Positions 4,149 through 5,373 of a DNA stretch of 5,373 bases are shown piece by piece. Source of the stretch: JAIVGV01 sp035295985 (GTDB lineage: Bacteria > Acidobacteriota > Blastocatellia > Pyrinomonadales > Pyrinomonadaceae); assembly GCA_035295985.1 (NCBI GenBank), contig DATHBT010000105.1:1-5373 (forward strand). The letters are read 5' to 3'. Each line of letters opens with the position of its first letter. The stretch's first letter is position 1. The position numbers and the translations under genes were made by a program. The notes beneath the pieces are model-generated. The model had not been told where the DNA came from. It saw only the letters and a program-made list of their open reading frames with translations, and ran no database searches.

Positions 4149-5373
4149 GTGAGCACAGTTGATCGCACGGCCGTCGCGGCGCTCGCGCTGCTCTTCGCGC
4201 TGGGTCTGGGCTTGCGCGTCGCGGGCCTGGGCGCGGTCGGCTTCGCCGAGGACGAGATCAACAAGCTCGAAGCGGTGCGCGCCTACGCGCGGGGCGACAT
4301 TACGCCGAACGCCGAGCACCCGATGCTGATGAAGACGCTGATCTTCGTCTCGGCGCGTGCGGCGCAGGCGTGGAACGGGAGCGCCCCGGACGCGGCCCGC
4401 ATCAGCGACGAGGCCGCGATACGCTTCCCGAACGCCCTCTTCGGCGCGCTCACGCTGCTGCCGCTCTTTCTGCTCACACAAAGCTTTTTCGGCCGCCGCG
4501 CCGCGTTCGTCGCCGCCGCGCTCTGGGCGACAGGTGTTAACGCGATCACCTACAACCGCATCGCCAAAGAGGACACGCTGCTCGTCTTCTTCATGCTCTC
4601 CGCCTTCTACTTCTACCTGCGCGCCAAGCAGACGAGCGTATTCGAGCCGGCCCGCAAGCGTAAGTTCTACGCCGGGAGCGCCGTCTCCTTCGGGCTGATG
4701 TTCGCGTCGAAGTATTTCCCGCACTACTTCGGCCTGAACATGCTCTACCACCACCTCGTCGCGCAGCGCCGACGCGAACCCGGCGAGCCGCCGGGCCGCA
4801 CGCCTCTCTTCTTCTACCCGCTGGTGTTCGTCGCGTTCCTCGCCGCCAACCCCGCGATCCTGCTGCCCGAGACGTGGCACTACATCAGCTCGTATTCGAG
4901 CGAGCAACTGCTCACGCACCACGGCTACCTCTTCGGCGACAGCCTCTACCCGAACCAGGTCTCCTCGACGCCTTTCGGCACGCCCGCCTATTTCTACCTG
5001 CTCTTCCTCGCGATCAAAGTCCCGCTCCCCGTGGTCGCCGCCATGATCCTCGGCCTCGTCCTGTGCGCGCGGCGCTGGCGCGAGCCGGGGCCTGCGTTCC
5101 TGCTGCTGATGTTCGTGCTCTGGATCATTCCCTACTCGATCTTCGGCGCGAAGTGGCTGCGCTACACGCTCTCGCTGATGCCGCTCGTTTACATGCTCGC
5201 GGCCGTCGGCGTCGTGTGGCTGACGGAGCGCGCGGCCCGCCTGGCGAACGACTACATCACGCTCTCACAGGGCGGCAGGCGCGGCGCCGGGTCGCGACTT
5301 CCCGCGCGCGCGGCCTCGGCGCTCGTCCTGCTCGCCTTCGTCGCGTGGCCCGCGTGGAACGCCTACGGCTCGC
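4149..5373 (+). CDS. GT39/ArnT/PMT-like membrane glycosyltransferase, N-terminal part; runs off right edge
   Basis: An integral membrane enzyme predicted to transfer a sugar from a polyprenyl-phosphate donor on the outer face of the cytoplasmic membrane. In the 408 visible residues: TM1 at 8-30, then the acidic pair motif FAEDE (32-36) in the first external loop, where GT-C enzymes keep the catalytic Asp/Glu, HPMLMK (57-62) matching the family's HPPL.K, RFPNALFG (92-99) matching the R.P motif before TM2, RIAKEDTLLVFF (137-148), and GAKWLRYTLSLMPL (333-346) like the R/Y..PLLP segment. About nine further hydrophobic segments follow. Family members run 450-650 aa, so the C-terminal part is missing. 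The start is uncertain: GTG 4149 gives a normal N-terminus but no Shine-Dalgarno. The frame is open back to TGA 4017-4019, and TTG 4050 would add 33 residues rich in Ala, Pro and Glu, also without a Shine-Dalgarno. It lies 241 bp after the flippase-like gene; cotranscription is possible through element D. Acceptor and sugar are unknown. Confidence 0.87.
   Translation, partial: MSTVDRTAVAALALLFALGLGLRVAGLGAVGFAEDEINKLEAVRAYARGDITPNAEHPMLMKTLIFVSARAAQAWNGSAPDAARISDEAAIRFPNALFGALTLLPLFLLTQSFFGRRAAFVAAALWATGVNAITYNRIAKEDTLLVFFMLSAFYFYLRAKQTSVFEPARKRKFYAGSAVSFGLMFASKYFPHYFGLNMLYHHLVAQRRREPGEPPGRTPLFFYPLVFVAFLAANPAILLPETWHYISSYSSEQLLTHHGYLFGDSLYPNQVSSTPFGTPAYFYLLFLAIKVPLPVVAAMILGLVLCARRWREPGPAFLLLMFVLWIIPYSIFGAKWLRYTLSLMPLVYMLAAVGVVWLTERAARLANDYITLSQGGRRGAGSRLPARAASALVLLAFVAWPAWNAYGS

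Noticed and set aside
3379..4152. Plus-strand open frame overlapping the 3' half of the flippase gene and the spacer, ending at the GTG of the glycosyltransferase gene
   Set aside because: It is a +1-frame shadow of the flippase gene that then reads through the repeat. The 4-bp overlap with GTG 4149 appears fortuitous; composition is Arg/Ala/Gly-rich with no domain.
3972..4922. Minus-strand open frame of 316 codons
   Set aside because: It is antisense to the clear GT39 gene, begins inside element D in reverse, is extremely Arg/Glu-rich and has no recognisable fold.

Overview
The window (roughly two-thirds G+C by eye) looks like a chromosomal segment of a high-GC bacterium. An acidobacterial origin, perhaps class Blastocatellia, is my best guess. 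It rests on remembered resemblance of the E1 protein and the heptad-repeat spacers to such genomes, not on a marker gene. I see no rRNA, tRNA, CRISPR array, transposase, integrase or phage gene.

Left half (1-2362), minus strand, read right to left: a short/branched-chain-type acyl-CoA dehydrogenase (2362-1169), a 107-aa TPR protein (1090-767) and the N-terminal 249 residues of a thiamine-diphosphate-dependent 2-oxoacid dehydrogenase E1 component (748 to beyond base 1). An E1 that decarboxylates branched-chain 2-oxoacids would make the acyl-CoA thioesters that the dehydrogenase oxidises. The pair therefore reads as a branched-chain amino acid (Val/Ile/Leu) catabolic operon, with the TPR protein as an uncharacterised passenger or accessory.

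Middle (2363-2827): a 465-bp divergent, non-coding region. It holds a candidate promoter for the catabolic operon, two heptad-repeat inverted-repeat elements, a very GC-rich stretch (about 2567-2660) and a weak candidate promoter for the rightward genes.

Right half (2828-5373), plus strand: an integral membrane protein of the lysylphosphatidylglycerol-synthase transmembrane / flippase-like family (2828-3907), a 241-bp spacer with a composite hairpin element, and the first ~408 residues of a GT39/ArnT/PMT-like membrane glycosyltransferase that runs off the right edge. Together they suggest work on lipid-linked sugars or the cell envelope.

The most unusual signal is in the non-coding DNA. All three spacers longer than 20 bp contain degenerate tandem heptanucleotides (period exactly 7) arranged as long inverted repeats: four elements with four or five different heptad sequences but one shared architecture. 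In the three best elements the arms pair over 20-29 bp with a single mismatch, always A·C on the plus strand, which is a G·U wobble in minus-strand RNA. This looks like a family of small dispersed repeats, comparable in style to the heptanucleotide STRR repeats of filamentous cyanobacteria. I cannot tell from one window what they do.
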